From Monosiga brevicollis MX1 (lineage: Eukaryota > Opisthokonta > Choanoflagellata > Craspedida > Salpingoecidae): a stretch of 64,000 nucleotides of DNA. The position numbers were made by a program, and so were the translations under genes. A model generated the notes under the pieces. That model did no database searches. It was not told where the DNA came from and saw only the letters and a list, made by a program, of their open reading frames with translations. Positions 1-11,000 of this stretch are shown one piece after another. How positions within the stretch are numbered: position 1 is the stretch's first letter; every line of letters starts with the position of its first letter. The stretch lies in assembly GCF_000002865.3 (NCBI RefSeq), contig NW_001865057.1:93342-157341 (forward strand). The letters are read 5' to 3'.

Positions 1-1051
1 AGTACCATCGTTGCGCTGGTCCAGGGCATGTATCCCATCTCTCAGGGCCAGGTACGTCAATGAAAGCCGGGGTTGGGCAAGTCTTGAGAGTTTTTCTCAT
101 GGAGCCGGTCGTTGGTAGATTCTCTTGGATGGCACAGATTTAGCAACACTCGATGTGGATGTCGTGCGCAGCCAGATGGCCGTGGTGGCGCAGGAGCCAC
201 GTTTGTTCCATGACACGCTGCGTAACAATGTTGCGGTATGAGCCTTTTGGACCAACGTGCTCTTGAGATTCTTGTCACTCCAATGCTGCATAGACATTTA
301 CAACTTTGCACTTGTTGTTGTTCTGCTGTGTCGGTGTGCCTTCACTGACTGTTCTGCTCCGATTGGGACGCTCGACCCGATAGTACGGAGGAGGCGTAGG
401 ACCACGGCCAGATGACAGCGCCATTGAAAAGGCTTGCGACATGGCACGTGTGAATGAATTTGTGGGCGCTCTGCCAGAGGGTCTGGATGCCGACGTGGGC
501 GAATTTGGGGATCGCCTTTCGGGAGGCCAAAGACAAGTAAGCTGGGTCACATCACCTCGCGCCGGCATGGTGTCTTTTGGGGTATGTTTGGATCGACTGT
601 CAAACTCACGGCTCTGGGTGCTTTTGCGGTGGGGGGGAATACCATAGCGAGTGGCCATTGCAAGGTCTTTGGTCCGCGGCGATCAAATCAAGGTGTTGCT
701 GTTTGATGAAGCTACTAGTGCGCTGGACGTGCACAACGAGAAGCTTGTTCAGGTTTGTTGTCCTTCCGGTGTGGTTGAGTTTGTGGGCGCCGATGCAAAG
801 CCGATCAACAAGCATTGACGAGAAGCTGTAGAATGCCTTGCGTCCTCTCACGCTGATCCCATGCTCAGGAGGCCATCAACAATGCCAGCCGTGACCGGAC
901 GACCATCATTGTGGCACATCGCCTGTCCACCATCCAGGACGCAGATGTGATTGTTGTCATGGAGCACGGGCGCATCGTGGAGCAGGGATCACACCAAGAC
1001 TTGCTTCAACGACGTGGGGCCTACTATGCCCTCTATAGTCAGACCAAATGA
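1..1051 (+). CDS. ABC transporter, subfamily B, C-terminal nucleotide-binding domain (5' part outside window)
   Basis: This is the ATP-hydrolysing end of an ABC exporter of the MDR/TAP (ABCB) type, which drives substrate export across a membrane. Five exons read in one frame: 1-51, 119-235, about 382-536, 648-752 and 869-1051. The window opens on [13 protein letters not shown], so the glycines and lysine of Walker A lie just upstream. Next come the Q-loop ([18 protein letters not shown]), the ABC signature LSGGQRQ at the end of the third exon, Walker [12 protein letters not shown] with its catalytic Glu, and the H-loop His in [12 protein letters not shown]. The protein ends shortly after [11 protein letters not shown] at a TGA. 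Four introns in about 1 kb show the local intron density. The N-terminal membrane domain is off the edge, so half- versus full-transporter and substrate cannot be decided. The exact start of the third exon is less certain than the others. Confidence 0.93.
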
Positions 1052-1389
1052 GGAAGGAAAAGCATTCTCATAAGTTGAACGACACAGTTGTTGTTGTGTT
1101 GATGGAAAACCAAATCGAATTTCTTTGCTCGTTTTTCTTTTTTCTTCACCTCTGCATTTTTTTTTTTTTTTGCTTGTGATTTTCTCTAATTTCACATTTC
1201 CTCAAGCGCTGGAAGGTCACTGAGGTTGAGACTTGTCAAGTGCCCAGGACGAGCAGGCGCGCTTCGGTCGTCGGGTCGCCGGGCGGAAGCGCAGGACTTG
1301 ATTGAGACATAGGCCTGGCTGTGGGATCTGTGCGCTTCAAAGCAAGGGAAAGAAACTTTGTTGACAGAGCGCACAACAACTCGTTGATT
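1052..1389. other. Intergenic region, ABC transporter to TOLLIP
   Basis: A 338-base gap between two genes on the same strand. It holds a T-rich run around 1131-1171, ending in about 14 consecutive T. No gene or RNA is evident. Confidence 0.6.
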
Positions 1390-2944
1390 ATGGCCTCGAC
1401 TGCATCGCAAGACTATGTTGCGGCAGCTAGCCATGCGCCGGGCGCGGCAGCTGAAGATGACGTTTTCCCTCACAATGAACAACACAACCTGCATCAGCAA
1501 GTGTCACAGCAAGAAGATTTGACAGCGGCTTCGCGGGTGATTTTCGGTGCTTTGCCAGATGATTTCCTGCGACTCATGGTCGAGGTTCCTGTGCGCGTTG
1601 ATGAAGTTCCACCCGCTCTGCTGGCCGATGGCCCTATGCAGGGCTTGCTTCGTGTTGATGTTCTACAGGTAAGTATGCGTGTTTTGCCTACCTTCAGCCG
1701 ATCATACCAGACGCCCAGATCAGCTTGCACCGCTCAACGACGGGGATCTCGCCAACCGGTGCACAGGCTCGCCTGGCTAAGAATTACGGTGTCATGAAGA
1801 TGGATCCATTTGTGCGCCTGATTGCTGGTCCCTACTTCAAGCGCACCCCCGTTTGCCAAAAAGGCAAGCCAGCATCATTATACCTTGCTCACCATGTTTT
1901 TATTGTTCCCAGCTGTTTGCTCACAGCCCAATGGGCACCCTTCTTCTGCTTTCCCGAATCAGGTGCCACGGAACCCCGGTGGAATCATAGCATCACGCTG
2001 TGAGTTGGCCCGACGTCAGCAGTGTAGATGCTGCGCGACTCTCACGACTTGACTCTTCTCTGCGCACAGGCCAATCCTGCCATTCTTCCAGACCCTCGTC
2101 ATTGAGGTGTTTGACTTTGTACGTGAGCTTGATCCCTTTTGCACCAACGAATTGTAGTTTCATTGATGGTGTTTGACGCTGTTTGCTCTTTTTTTTTTTT
2201 CTTTTTTTTTTTTTAGCGTGCCATGGGTGACAAGCTGATTGGTCGCTGCGAAGTGCCTTTGACTGAATTTATGGAGGTGTGTTGCCTCCCATCTCGAGTC
2301 TTCCTCTCCCTGCTCGTGAAAACAAGGCCAGCACTTATACACTCTTCTGGCCATTGGCATTTTTTTTTTTTCTCTTCTGTTTCTCTTGGTTTTTGTTCCA
2401 TTGACTCTCCAGGGCACGCCCAAGGAAGAATGGTATCACCTCAGTGGAAAGCAAGGCGAAGACAAAGAGGGTGTTGTTCATCTGAATGTGCATTTTGAGG
2501 TTGGTGTCGTACCAAGCACGTGCCTCATCGCTTGGGTGCTACGCTCATACTGACCCTGCTTGGCCATGACCACAGCGCACAGCCCACCCTCCCATTCGAA
2601 CCCAGCCAGGCCCCACTGCGTATGGCAGCGGCCTGCCTTATCATGGCGTCCCAGGTGGCTCATACCCACAACCTCAACAGCCTGCCCACCCCCACCCTCC
2701 AGCCACTGCGTACTATGGCACGCAGGGTCGCGGCCCAGCAGAGCCATCTGTGCCTTCGCCAAATCCCACTTCTAGCCCCGCAGGCCCACCAACAGCTCCC
2801 ACTGTCGTGATTCCAACAGAGCAGGTTCAGCAACTGCGTGAAATGTTTCCCGACCTTGATGAGGAAGTCATCCATGCTGTTATTGCTTCCTGTGGCAACG
2901 ACACTGACGCTGCATTGACCACACTGCTCGGCATGGCCAGCTAA
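1390..2944 (+). CDS. TOLLIP: TOLLIP homologue (Toll-interacting protein): TBD, C2 and CUE domains
   Basis: TOLLIP is an endosomal ubiquitin-binding adaptor linking TOM1-type sorting proteins, phosphoinositides and autophagy; in animals it also damps IL-1/Toll signalling. The first exon (1390-1668, phase 0) carries a polar leader and GALPDDFLRL, matching the TOM1-binding segment GELPQDFLRI of human TOLLIP. The C2 domain begins in the next exon (1767-1850) with ARLAKNYGVMKMDPFVRL and continues through ATEPRWNHSITL, FQTLVIEVFDF, MGDKLIGRCEVPLTEF and WYHLSGKQGEDKEGVVHL. A Pro/Gln/Tyr-rich linker follows. The C-terminal CUE domain (about 2820-2941) has REMFPDLDEEVI and the closing ALTTLLGM, so both the MFP and LL ubiquitin-contact motifs are present. 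Domain order and length match the animal protein. Exon limits inside the C2 region (about 1851-2100) are uncertain; a very short exon there would restore the expected sequence. Confidence 0.9.
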
Positions 2945-3227
2945 GAACACCTGGTTGATTGCAGTGTTGGACTGGTTGGGACAATGAAGTGTGACAGCTC
3001 TTGCTTTGATTTTGGCTGCATCTCATCCATATCTCGGGCCCGCCAGTTTGCATTGATCTTCCCTGGTGTGATGAATTATATTAATTTTTTTTTTCAAAAA
3101 GGATCTGCGTCGCAGCATCCATGATAGGCATGTCAATTAGAGGAGCAATAAAAATGGGTTCACAAAATAGACATCAAAGAAGAGACACAGTTGTGCAAGT
3201 CAGAAATCGCCTTGGAAGAAAGCTGGT
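2945..3227. other. Convergent intergenic region with candidate polyadenylation signal
   Basis: Shared 3' region of TOLLIP (+) and the EGF receptor-like gene (-). An AATAAA lies on the + strand at 3147-3152, a plausible poly(A) signal for TOLLIP. A short T run lies near 3085-3094. Confidence 0.4.
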
Positions 3228-6038
3228 CTACTCTGTTGAAGAGTTTGTCCTTTCCGAGGGACTGGATTCGCTGGGACGCAAAGCCCTTACAAAGCCGGGT
3301 ATGGGGGCTGCCACCGGCCCGGACGCACGCCGGCCCATGGTGGGCATGCGAAATGGACTTGTGGGGGGCGTCAAACGAGGCATTTCAGTCGGTAACGTTA
3401 TGGGTGCCACCCGTCGACGATGCCGCCGTGCCTGCGAAGGCACGGGTGCTGACGGCAGGAATGGTCGATCCGGGACCGGTGAGGCTGAGGGCGTCGGTGA
3501 GTGCGAGACAGGAGACGCTCCTCTTGTACGGTCATCATCAAACTCAATCAGCATCGGCGCAGACGATCGGAGAAGCTGTTCACTTAGACCACGTGCGCGT
3601 GGCGACGGCAAAGTCTGCGGGGGACGCAGTGGACGTAGTGCCCCTACAACTTGACCTGCTGCAGCTTGACGCTCAGAGCGCGCGACCTGAGCACCGCCAG
3701 CACTTTGACTGAGCCAAGCTTGACGAGTTCTCACGCTATTTTGCGACGAAACACTTTGCCTTGGTGAGGCTGCTGACGCCTGTCGATGGCCAACCCCGTT
3801 TGCGTCGTTGGGTTCAACTCGAGAGCTTGAGGGACCACGTCCACCACGGTGATCCTCGGTGTTTCGGTGCATAGCGCGGGGAAGGGCAGGGGCTGAATGA
3901 TAGCGGCGTAGCTCCCGTGCCACGCCTGCGGCCACTTGCTGCTGACGCTGAAGCGTTTCTTCGTATGAGGGCAGCACATCCACGTGGTTGGGCACGGGAC
4001 TGGCCAGAGGCGTGCTACGAGCAGATGAGGTCGCAGCTTCCTGCCCTTCCTCAGCAATTGGATTAAGAGCAAGCGGAACTGGGGCTGTCGGCGGACTTGC
4101 ATGTGGTACGGGCGTGACACGTGGCGTTGTGCTAGAGCTTGTTGCATCCTGATATGAAGGAAGCAGGCCCGCAGCAGTATTGGCAGCATCCTGGGACAGA
4201 TTTTCATAAAAGTCCTCAGTGGTGCGGGTGGTGTTGGACAGCCCCAAAAATGAGCGACGCACAGTGCGTACGCGCGTAACCAGCGGACCAAGTTCCACGC
4301 CCTCGGGTGGTTGCTGCACAATAAGGTGAGGCCGAGCTTTTTTGATGCGCCACAACAAGCCAACGACGACCAAGCAAACCACCAGGGCTGAGACGAGCAG
4401 CGCAAAGGCGATGCGTGTTCCCATGGTGACGGATCCCGAGGTGGAGTCAGATGGACTGGCAGTAGCACAACTGCTACCGGTGTAGCCCTCAAAGCAGCGA
4501 CAGACGCCAGGACTGGCGCAGACGCCGTTGCCGCTGCAATTGTGTGAACACATGGGAATTGTGCATGCAGGACCCGTGTAATTGGATGAGCAATTGCATA
4601 CGTTGGGGGCTACGCATGTGCCGTAGCGAGCTGCGCAGCCTTGAGAGCAGATAGGCTCATCGCAGTTGGTGTCTTGCCACCCAGATACGCAGGTACAGGT
4701 GCCATCTGCCTCGCAGCGTCCGCCTGAACACGACGTGGCGCAGGCTCGATAGGGGAGGCCAGGCAGCTGCTGGGCACATGGGATGGCCAGTGCGGTGGTG
4801 TCAAGATCAACAGTATCGCGGATAGCCACGGGTTGTGCACTTGTGCACGTGCTTTCACCTTGGCACCAGAGGCCATTTTTGCCCCGAATGCGCAGGTGAC
4901 AAAGGGAAGTGCAAGCACAAGTGGAGGTGGTGGTTGCGTTGTCGACATTGACCCCAATGGTGGCCAGGGAGCGTCCATGCGTAGCGGTCCACAAGCTCAA
5001 ACGCTGGTGTTGGTGCGAAAAGCACTGAAGTGTGATGAGATCACCCCGGCCGTACAAGACCTGGACGGCGAGGGTGTAGTCATCTCGGTTGGCGAGAATG
5101 TCAAGGGGCACGTTGCATTCGAGGGTGGGCGAGGACACGGTGACATCGCTGAGTAGGAGGGCATCCACACGCGCGGAGAGACAGCTGGCCAGTTCAGAGC
5201 TGGTGCTAATGCACGGGTCATAGGTGAGATCCTTCCGATGATACCAGCACCGAGCAGCCATGGGTGAGGTGCTCAAGTTGAGCTGAACACGCAGGCGGGA
5301 GTTGGAGATGAAGACGACCGAGGTGAGGGCGGGGTGGAAGGGGGCCAAGCACGTGAGCGGCTCGAGATCGGGTACCGTGAGCCGTGGTACGATGTTTTCC
5401 TTAAAGTAGCCCGCAACAACCATGCCAAGTTCTGGTTCAACCCCCAGCACGGGTAGGGTGCAGAGGTCACTGTAGCTGCTCGGGCTGGGATCTGCACTGA
5501 CAATGTTGCTGCTCGTGCCAGTTTGAAAGGGGTCAAGAAATGGATCGGTGGGGGCACAATTGGCACACGCCGCCAAGGTAGAGGGAGCAGCAGGGTAGGT
5601 TTCTTCGGCACGCCACACAACGAGCAAGCTTGCGCCGAGCTGCCGTGCAACGGCCCGCTTGATGCTAAGCGCACAGCTGCCGTCTGTCACAAACAAAGCC
5701 AGACCTGCCAGCTGGGTCTGCACCTCGGTGGTATCTAGGGTGCAGCCCGTAAGGTCGCCCAGCCGACGCATGGCCACGGCATTGAGGTCACGGTCTACGA
5801 GGTTGCGACGACACCCAACATCAATCAGGCCCGCTCCTGTCCGCTGTGGCGAGCCGCTGGCGGACAGCTCGAGCGCAATCGGGACTGTGGCAGCGGCGGT
5901 AAATGTGGCAGCAACCCGCCGAGTGGTCAGGCAGAACCCAAGCACCAGAAGCAGAAGCATCAAGGATACATGTGAAAAGCATGGCGCTTGGTCCCGGCGA
6001 CCCCTTGAGATGGCGGCGAAGCCTTGGTACGAGGTCAT
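3228..6038 (-). CDS. Single-pass membrane protein with PA-like domain, EGF repeats and LPSY-motif cytoplasmic tail
   Basis: An unnamed type I cell-surface protein in one exon of about 936 residues. I chose the Met at 6038 because it places a hydrophobic signal segment (SLMLLLLVLGFCL, residues about 23-38) near the N terminus; an upstream in-frame Met at 6284 would not. Residues about 78-208 resemble a protease-associated (PA) domain, with a Cys-bracketed core and GASLLVVW. At least three EGF-like repeats lie at about 433-525 (for example CSGNGVCASPGVCRCFEGY). One membrane span follows at about 543-563, stopped by RIKKARP. The roughly 370-residue tail is rich in Pro, Ser and Arg and has two LPSY motifs (about 626 and 689) and a YENL. 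LPxY/PPxY motifs bind WW domains of Nedd4-type ubiquitin ligases, suggesting ubiquitin-linked turnover (inference). PA plus EGF recalls vacuolar sorting receptors, but the tail differs. It ends convergently with TOLLIP. Confidence 0.82.
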   Translation of the reverse strand: MTSYQGFAAISRGRRDQAPCFSHVSLMLLLLVLGFCLTTRRVAATFTAAATVPIALELSASGSPQRTGAGLIDVGCRRNLVDRDLNAVAMRRLGDLTGCTLDTTEVQTQLAGLALFVTDGSCALSIKRAVARQLGASLLVVWRAEETYPAAPSTLAACANCAPTDPFLDPFQTGTSSNIVSADPSPSSYSDLCTLPVLGVEPELGMVVAGYFKENIVPRLTVPDLEPLTCLAPFHPALTSVVFISNSRLRVQLNLSTSPMAARCWYHRKDLTYDPCISTSSELASCLSARVDALLLSDVTVSSPTLECNVPLDILANRDDYTLAVQVLYGRGDLITLQCFSHQHQRLSLWTATHGRSLATIGVNVDNATTTSTCACTSLCHLRIRGKNGLWCQGESTCTSAQPVAIRDTVDLDTTALAIPCAQQLPGLPYRACATSCSGGRCEADGTCTCVSGWQDTNCDEPICSQGCAARYGTCVAPNVCNCSSNYTGPACTIPMCSHNCSGNGVCASPGVCRCFEGYTGSSCATASPSDSTSGSVTMGTRIAFALLVSALVVCLVVVGLLWRIKKARPHLIVQQPPEGVELGPLVTRVRTVRRSFLGLSNTTRTTEDFYENLSQDAANTAAGLLPSYQDATSSSTTPRVTPVPHASPPTAPVPLALNPIAEEGQEAATSSARSTPLASPVPNHVDVLPSYEETLQRQQQVAAGVARELRRYHSAPALPRAMHRNTEDHRGGRGPSSSRVEPNDANGVGHRQASAASPRQSVSSQNSVRTRQAWLSQSAGGAQVARSERQAAAGQVVGALRPLRPPQTLPSPRARGLSEQLLRSSAPMLIEFDDDRTRGASPVSHSPTPSASPVPDRPFLPSAPVPSQARRHRRRVAPITLPTEMPRLTPPTSPFRMPTMGRRASGPVAAPIPGFVRALRPSESSPSERTNSSTE

Positions 6039-6762
6039 GCCGCCGCTGCCGGTCGTCGTATACTTGAGGTTGCCAAGCGTGGGTGCCAAACGAGCACAGT
6101 ACTTAACAGGCGCCGGGTCCGAACATGATGGCAGGCACACGAGCCGACGTCTCAAATAGACTCCAACCACCCCGAAATTCAGCCACCAAGCCACCCCACC
6201 CGAGCATGAGCCTCGACAAACACCATCAACAGGAGGGGCAGGGCGAGGGCGTTGCCGCTGAAAAATCGAGTGTGTGTTCACCACTCACAGACAGAGAGAG
6301 AGAGAGAGAGATGTTGTGAAAACAACAAAAGTGTGTGACAATGTTGTCTTTGTTGTGTCTGGTGTTGTTAATTGGAGAGCACAGTTATCGCAGTGGTCTC
6401 AGGAGTTGTTGCGGTAAATTCTGGTGTGAAGGTTGTTCAAAGTGAGAAGGCTCGTGTAGTTGATGTAGAGAGTATCAAACGTTCTGTTGTTACTTGAGGT
6501 CAAACAAGGCGCGCTGGCGCTGGCTGGTGCGCGGTTAACGGCTGCCAGGAATGAGACGCCGACGAAGAATGGCGGCAGCTCGGAAAATTGGCATGGGTTG
6601 AGATGTCTTCCTCGCTTTTTGGGACACAAGTGCCAATAAAGGGGTGGTGGCAGAATGGAGCTCTGTGGCTGGCAAGAATATTATTATGAACATACGAGCA
6701 GAGCCCATGGAGGGCCACGAGCCGCGCAATGGTCGTCAAGAGTAATGCTATCAAACGGCGAA
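6039..6762. other. Upstream region of EGF/PA receptor gene, with (GA)n tract
   Basis: A gap of 724 bases between two minus-strand genes. A (GA)n run of about 19 bases lies at 6293-6311, some 255 bases upstream of the chosen receptor start. No further gene is supported; open frames here lack recognisable domains. Confidence 0.5.
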
Positions 6763-7541
6763 TCAAGCAAGCACAGGCCAATACTCAATGGCACGCGCAT
6801 GAAGCGCCGCGGGAAGGGCGTGGAGCACCGTTTCCTGTAGCACACCAGAGCCATCAGACAACGGCAACCCCCCAAACACACGAAGAGCACATGGGCATCG
6901 ATACTAACCTTGTCAGTGTGGGCCACGGCAACGGCGGGATACAAGGCCTCCAGCATGCGCTCCTGTGTACGGCCGGCCCATCGAATCGAAGAAACGCGTC
7001 AAGGCTTCACAGGGATGCCAGGGATTCGTAAGGAGAGCTCCGGGTGAAGAGTAAGACCAACCTTTTGCTCCAGCTCGGGCATTGCTGCCACCAAGGAAGC
7101 AAGGGTTGTGGCTGGGTATGGAGCATGTCCGTGCTGCGAACTGTGTCCAATGGTGCGAGCAAGCGCGGTCTTTTCGGACGGGGTACTACCATACTTGAGC
7201 ACAATGTCATGCACATCATGCTCAAAGAGTCGAGGCGAATAGGGCGAGCGACAGTAGGCTTCGAGCTGGGCCCGGCGCGTAGCAAAGTTGGGTGCACCTG
7301 CCATCCACTGAAATAGCTCTGCTGGACTCGTGGCAGGTTGCGATGCCACGGCTGAATACGCCGGTGGTGCCATGGCCGTGGCATCAGGTTCGAGTCCCTG
7401 CTCGTCCAGTCGCGCAGTTTGGGGTGCTGCAGACTTGGTTGCATTCCCCTCATTCTCCATTGGGAATGGCTTGGGATCCCCGCTCGAGACGAACAGGCTC
7501 CCATCCAAGAGTGCCATGAGAAATTTATAAAGCGCCGCCAT
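6763..7541 (-). CDS. Unrecognised protein with PPAY motif, three exons
   Basis: I do not recognise a family. The first exon starts at the Met at 7541 (MAALYKFLMALLDGSLF) and runs to about residue 179. It contains APPAYSAV, a PPxY-type WW ligand, then a helical region with FEHDVHDIVLKYGSTPSEK. Read straight on, the frame stops at 6999. A 56-base intron with a GTGAAG donor and a TACACAG acceptor removes that stop and joins ERMLEALYPAVAVAHTDK in frame. A second intron leads to ETVLHALPAALHARAIEYW and a TGA at 6763. The downstream exons are inferred from frame continuity and splice sites, so the alternative is a shorter protein ending at 6999. No signal peptide is convincing; the Met at 7802 would add a hydrophobic leader but crosses the presumed promoter. 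The gene is divergent from TEX10. Confidence 0.55.
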
Positions 7542-7966
7542 GATGTCGAACACACACGTCGAACGCGCGACCCGTGACGAATGCCAATACTGGAGCACTT
7601 GATAACGATAATAAAAAAAATGGCCCTGTGCTCTGTCATGCGACAGTCCCACGCAACCACGACTTGTCCAACCAAGACCCACACGAGTCCAGCAGGTTTT
7701 GATTTCCACAACCAGCAACAAACACCACGCAACCAGTAGAGTACTTGTCAAAGTGCCACCAGGTAAACAGCCAGCCAGCCAGCCAGCCATCAAAGCCATC
7801 AACGCGCGTCAATGGGACACGAGCAACTTCATCTCTCCTTCTCCTCTTTCTGGCATCATGTCAGATCTTTTTGAATGTCAGACTTATTTTGTCTGACAAG
7901 GGTCACAAGCAGTGCAGTTTTCGTTGTCTGCACCACGAGGCCATTGGTCGTTCGCTGACTTGCGTG

Positions 7967-8000
<34 letters not shown>

Positions 8001-8070
8001 GCTGGTCGCACATCGCAGACGCGCTCGGCTCGGGGCGGTGTTTGTTTGACCTTGGCTCTTGCCAGGCATC
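7542..8070. other. Divergent promoter region with (CCAG)n and (TG)n repeats
   Basis: This 529-base gap separates the start of the unknown PPxY gene (-) from the start of TEX10 (+). It includes a CCAG repeat at about 7769-7790 and a (TG)n run at 7963-8000, the latter ending only about 70 bases before the TEX10 ATG. Confidence 0.6.
7963..8000. repeat. (TG)n microsatellite
   Basis: About 38 bases of alternating TG with two interruptions, just upstream of TEX10. Likely in the promoter or 5' leader. Confidence 0.95.
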
Positions 8071-11000
8071 ATGGCCAAGCAAAAAGCAAAGAAGAATGTA
8101 CAGTCCTATCTCGGCAAGTCTGGGCCAGACTTTCAGAAGAAGAAGACCAAGGTTGGGCGCAAGGCCATCGCTGAAAACGCCACCAACACCTCTTTCGCCA
8201 CAAGGAGCATCAACCTCCGGACCCAGCTCCAGCGGGATGATGATGAGCTTGTCAATGAGCGCGGACAGGGCCTCAAGGTCAGTTGATCTTTTGCCAGTTG
8301 ATCCAGATTGACCCCCCTCTGCTTTTCATCTCTGTCCCGCTGGTTTCCGCTTGCTGGCGTCTTCCCTCATCTCAAATCTCCTTGGCTCGCTTGGAAACAA
8401 AAACGATGCGACCAATGATTGCTGTGCTAGGATCTGAGTGCCAAGTGTAGCCACCACAATGCACATACAAGGGCCGACAGCTTGCAAGGTTTTGTTCAAC
8501 TCATCGAGCTACACCCGGCCGTGGTGGAACAGCCTTCTTCGGTCCTCCGCATCCTCGAAGCCACGCTGCGTCTGGTCAACGATGACCACGCGCCTGTCCG
8601 GCGTGCCCTCGCCCAGCTACTGCACCTGCTAGCCCATCAAGTGCCGCGCGCCCTATTACAGCCGTTCCGAGAGCTGATCGTGGCCCAGACTGTGATTGCC
8701 ATGACAAGCCTGAACCATGATGTGCGCTACGATGCACTCGATACGGTGGCGCTTTGGCTCGAATTTCTCGACTTGAGCCCTGAGGCTCGGCGCCAATTGG
8801 CCAACCAGCTGCTCCTCATGATCTCTTCCGAAACACAATCCAGCTCTGGCCAGGTAGGACCCCTCCCTCCCCGTCTACTTTATAGCTGGACAAAAGGCCC
8901 TCACTCTCCATGGCGGCTTTCAATTCCACAAAAATATGACTCATGCTACCCTCTGTGCGCTCCTCCAGTTGACGCGCGCTATCGGCACAGCTCCCAATAG
9001 TCGACTTGCCAAGCAAAAAACGCGTATCCGCGTCCTTGGCTTGGTGCAACAGGCACTTCAGCTTGACGCCAGTCCATCTGTCACCACACCACCCAGTCAG
9101 GCCCGGCAGCCTACGGCTGCTGGTCAACGACTTGGCCTTGGCGGCAGCTTTGTGCGCAAAGCTGCAGAGATTCTGACCGTCTCCAATGGTTCGGCACCGA
9201 CAGACCACGCAGTTGACCCCTCTCTCCTGGCCGTGCTTGATGGCACGTGGCGAGAACTGGTGGGCGATGGCGAGCTTGATGCCGACTCGGACTTGTCATC
9301 CCTCCAAGCTATGATCATTCTTGTGGTATGCAAGTCGTTGGGAATTGTGCACCGACTATTGCCGACCCGTCCCCACCTGTCTCAGGTGTGTGTGTCTTTG
9401 CTCTAGAGCATTATTCGGGTCGTGGCCAAGGACACGCGCCTCAAAACTGCAGAGGAGACTGACATGCTACACTCCCTATGTGCCGAGCTACTGCACCATC
9501 TGCCGATGGCGCCTCTCGCCATTGTCGAGGTGCGCTTGCCAGCCTGTCAGTGTGCATGCCTGCCCCGCGCGCTGAGCTTACCCATTGGCGCGTTGTACAG
9601 GGCACTGTGGCTCCTGCAAGCCAGACCGCCCTTCTTGACATCAACCTCGGCCTTATGGAGCTGGCCGCCGCCTTTCCAGGCGATGACTTTTACTTGGTGG
9701 CGAATCAAGGCGCTCACGTGCTGCTCACTCAATTGTTGGAAGCCGCCGCCACTGTCCCGCGCGTGCTTGAGGTACGCGCACGACACGTATCACCCCACGC
9801 GCTGCGTATGACGTTCTCACAATCATCCCACGACAATGCAATGCGCATGACTGTAGCTCCTGACGGCGCGGATCGAGCGCCTGGGCATCCGCTTCAAGCA
9901 ACTCATGACGGTGGGTGCTCGTCTTGCAAATACATAACATATGTGGGCTTTAAGGTTCTTCAGTGGACCGCTGTCAAGATACAAGAGCCTCTGTCGACCC
10001 CTTCTCATCTGCTCTACCCGACCTGGCGCGCCTGATTCGGGATGGATGACACAGGACACTCGGGATGGCGCGCTGCTGCGTGCTTATATCGCCTTTAGCC
10101 AGCAGCTGGAGCCGGGCTCCGCCATTTCGCTCTTTGTGGATGGCCAACTTACCGGTAAGCCCCCCTTGCTGGTTGGACGGTTGTGGATGATGCTTTTGCA
10201 ACACCGCTCGTGTCTCGGCTCGCCAAGGTTGAGTGCAAGCTTACGTTGGGTTCGACTCGATCCAGAGTGGCTCTTGAGCGTGGAACTGGATACAGCAACC
10301 GCACAGATGGTCGCCAGTCTCTGGCTTGTGGAGTTGCCAAAGCGACTATGGCAGGTTTGTGAACAGCACGCGACATCGAGCTCCCATCTCGAGTTGAACA
10401 GTCTTTGTGCTTGGCTAATTTCTGGCTAAAATACGTAGATGGGAGCCAAACACCTGGACGCAACCGGCCAGCTGCTAAACATGCTTATTTTAGTTCTTCA
10501 GCGTCTTGATGTGAGTATCAACGCCAACATGGAGCCCTGAGCCACGCTGCGTTAAAGCCGCGCCTCACCTTGCCGTGCGCCCACCTTTGACAGACTGGGG
10601 AGGAAGCGGCTGCAACAGCCCTGACACGTCTCGCCGGGCGATACGCTGCTTACTTTTGCGCGGCACGGCGTGGCTCCCATGTCCTTGGACCATTTCGCAA
10701 GGTTGGTTCTGTTTGCAGCCGCATCGGCAAGTCTGTCGAAGCCCGCAGAATGTTGAGACGTCACGCCGTCTCGTTGTCCTGTTTGGATAGTTACCCGCAA
10801 ACCTACAGCATCAGGCCATGGATCTCGTGCTGCATTTGCTACCGTTTGATGCGAAACTGTTGGCAGAGGTGGAACGAGCCATTCTTGCCTTGAACCAGGC
10901 CAATTTGTCGCTCAAGTACATCGAAATACTGATGCAGAGTAGGCTTGTGACCGCTGCTTGCTTCTCTCGTGACACCATTGGCCGCTACGTGTATGTTGTT

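Noticed and set aside
7383-7400. A tRNA-like B box (GGTTCGAGTCC)
   Set aside because: No matching A box or cloverleaf around it, and it lies in the coding exon of the PPxY gene.
6999-7802. Met at 7802 as start of the unknown PPxY protein, giving a signal-anchor leader
   Set aside because: The added segment runs through a CCAG repeat and the likely promoter shared with TEX10, and its composition differs from the rest. The Met at 7541 is preferred.
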